DNA from: Desulfobulbus sp.
Lineage (GTDB): Bacteria > Desulfobacterota > Desulfobulbia > Desulfobulbales > Desulfobulbaceae
Reading direction: 5' to 3'
Assembly (NCBI GenBank): GCA_030602145.1
Contig: JAUWAH010000014.1
Span: 1-14,451 of the forward strand
DNA: 14,451 bases
Every line of letters begins with the position of its first letter. The first letter of the stretch is position 1. The notes below the pieces were generated by a model. The model did not search any database. It was not told the origin of the DNA and saw only the letters and a list, made by a program, of their open reading frames with translations. Shown here piece after piece: positions 13,440 through 14,451 of this stretch. The position numbers were made by a program, and so were the translations under genes.

Positions 13440-14451
13440 TCAATCGTCGAAGTTGCCCTGCGGGCCCTTGTCGGTGTTCAGGCCGGCGGCCCGCTCCCGG
13501 ATCCTGGCCACGGTCCACTGCTCGGGCGACTCGATCCGGCCGGTCTTGGGACCGACGTCGAAGGAGCCGGCCTCGAGGATCGCCTCAACCCCGAACCGGG
13601 CAGTATCGGCGGCATTGAACACCTCGACCAGCATGGTGTAGACGAAATTCTCCACCCTCCGGGCCATCCGCTCGCGCACCGGTTTGGGTTGGCCCAGGAT
13701 CTTGTTTTCAAAGGGCAGATTGAGGTTCTTGTAATCGCCCTTCTTCCACCCCTTGCCTTCGGCGAACGTCCGCATGGCCTGCCACAACTCCTCGGTGACC
13801 CCTTCCCCGGCAACCTTGATGAACTCACCGTCACCGTCCAGCACCGCATTGCCATAATCGTTGACCTCCAACCCCCAGGAAACCATCTGCAGGGCGGTGG
13901 CCACATTGGCCTTGGTGGTGTAGGTCTGGGCGGCAATAGCCCGCAGCCGGTCGGAGTTGTTGCCCGAAGTGCCGTGCTGGGCACCGGAAACCGCGTAGCC
14001 GGCCAGGGCCTTGTGGATCTCGGCGGTCAGCTCCACCTGGATGCCCTGGGCCGACGCCTCGATACCATGGGTGGTGCCGTTGTTGAGGGCGATCCAGTCG
14101 GGGAAGATGTCATGGGCGTTCAATCCCTGGATGATGAACAGGGCCTCTTCCTTGGTCGACAAGCCCAGCTTGCCCTTGATCTCGCCCACCTCGGTCTCCA
14201 GTCCGGCCCAATGGGGGACGTACCTGGCCAATTCGATGCTGGCCAGCAAGTTGTCGGCATCGGGCATGTGGGAGGCGTCGATGGCGATCGAAGTGATGCC
14301 GGCCTCGAATATGGTGGGGATCTCGATGGCGGCCGCCGGGACGTCTTCGGGCTTCTTGATGCCGTAATGATCGGCGTGGATGGCCACCGGGACGGTGATG
14401 GCCAACTCATTGCACAGCGCGTCCACCTGGCGGGCGATGTTCCAATAGTTC
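13440..14451 (-). CDS. class II fructose-bisphosphate aldolase family protein (5' end cut by window)
   Basis: The frame is open to the right edge and shows the C-terminal 336 residues. Class II aldolases are zinc enzymes that cleave or form fructose 1,6-bisphosphate in glycolysis and gluconeogenesis. PVAIHADHYG carries the catalytic Asp and a zinc His; IDASHMPDADN, ETEVGEIKG (the glutamate region), LNNGTTHGIEA (second His) and SGAQHGTSGNN (third His plus phosphate loop) appear in the expected order. TTKANVATALQ sits where E. coli FbaA has its NIDTDTQ block: the Asn is kept but the following aspartates are not. HGTSG replaces the usual HGGSG, and the protein has a long C-terminal part after the barrel. 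It is thus a divergent branch; another bisphosphate substrate such as tagatose 1,6-bisphosphate is possible. Its stop is 19 bases before the epimerase start, so the two are probably cotranscribed. Confidence 0.75.
   Translation of the reverse strand, partial: NYWNIARQVDALCNELAITVPVAIHADHYGIKKPEDVPAAAIEIPTIFEAGITSIAIDASHMPDADNLLASIELARYVPHWAGLETEVGEIKGKLGLSTKEEALFIIQGLNAHDIFPDWIALNNGTTHGIEASAQGIQVELTAEIHKALAGYAVSGAQHGTSGNNSDRLRAIAAQTYTTKANVATALQMVSWGLEVNDYGNAVLDGDGEFIKVAGEGVTEELWQAMRTFAEGKGWKKGDYKNLNLPFENKILGQPKPVRERMARRVENFVYTMLVEVFNAADTARFGVEAILEAGSFDVGPKTGRIESPEQWTVARIRERAAGLNTDKGPQGNFDD

Noticed and set aside
12395..13618. A 407-codon open frame on the plus strand
   Set aside because: It is antisense to the epimerase and aldolase genes, both of which have intact motifs and ribosome-binding sites or family blocks.

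Overview
The window looks like chromosomal DNA of a GC-rich Gram-negative bacterium. The gene content and orders (xerC-hslV-hslU; xseB-ispA-dxs; a MotA-like stator next to dnaE) fit a deltaproteobacterium (Desulfobacterota), perhaps of the Desulfobulbus kind. That placement is an inference from gene order and protein character, not a search result. Almost everything here is housekeeping. I see no phage, CRISPR array, toxin system, complete insertion sequence or tRNA.

Layout, left to right. (1) 1-252, plus strand: the 3' end of a probable motA. (2) 253-634: a gene-free stretch, the least ordinary part of the window. It holds a -10-like box, a roughly 190-nt segment that can fold like a 6S RNA, a single REP-like palindrome of the type linked to RAYT transposases, and a short C/A-rich tandem repeat that ends just before dnaE. 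(3) 635-4147, plus: dnaE, the replicative polymerase alpha subunit. (4) 4169-4200: a strong hairpin between convergent genes. (5) 4254-4541, minus: a small ABM-domain protein with its own promoter. (6) 4721-9110, minus: xerC, hslV, hslU, a double zinc-ribbon protein and a DUF62 SAM hydrolase, read from right to left. (7) 9111-9220: a compact divergent promoter region with a dyad. (8) 9221-12265, plus: xseB, ispA, dxs, which overlap or nearly touch. (9) 12328-12361: a second hairpin between convergent genes. (10) 12401-14451, minus: a class II aldolase, cut by the right edge, followed by a UDP-glucuronate-4-epimerase-type sugar nucleotide epimerase.

How the genes work together. xerC (chromosome dimer resolution) lies directly upstream of the HslVU ATP-dependent protease, an arrangement also known from the codV-clpQ-clpY operon of Firmicutes. 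xseB-ispA-dxs is a widely shared cluster: Dxs makes DXP for the MEP pathway, IspA condenses the resulting C5 units into farnesyl diphosphate, and XseB is the small subunit of exonuclease VII. The aldolase and epimerase are probably cotranscribed and link central sugar metabolism with nucleotide sugars for the cell surface.

The points most worth a second look are the possible 6S RNA and REP element upstream of dnaE, the absence of a Shine-Dalgarno sequence for dnaE, the shared dyad between xerC and xseB, and the uncharacterised zinc-ribbon protein tied to hslVU and the SAM hydrolase.
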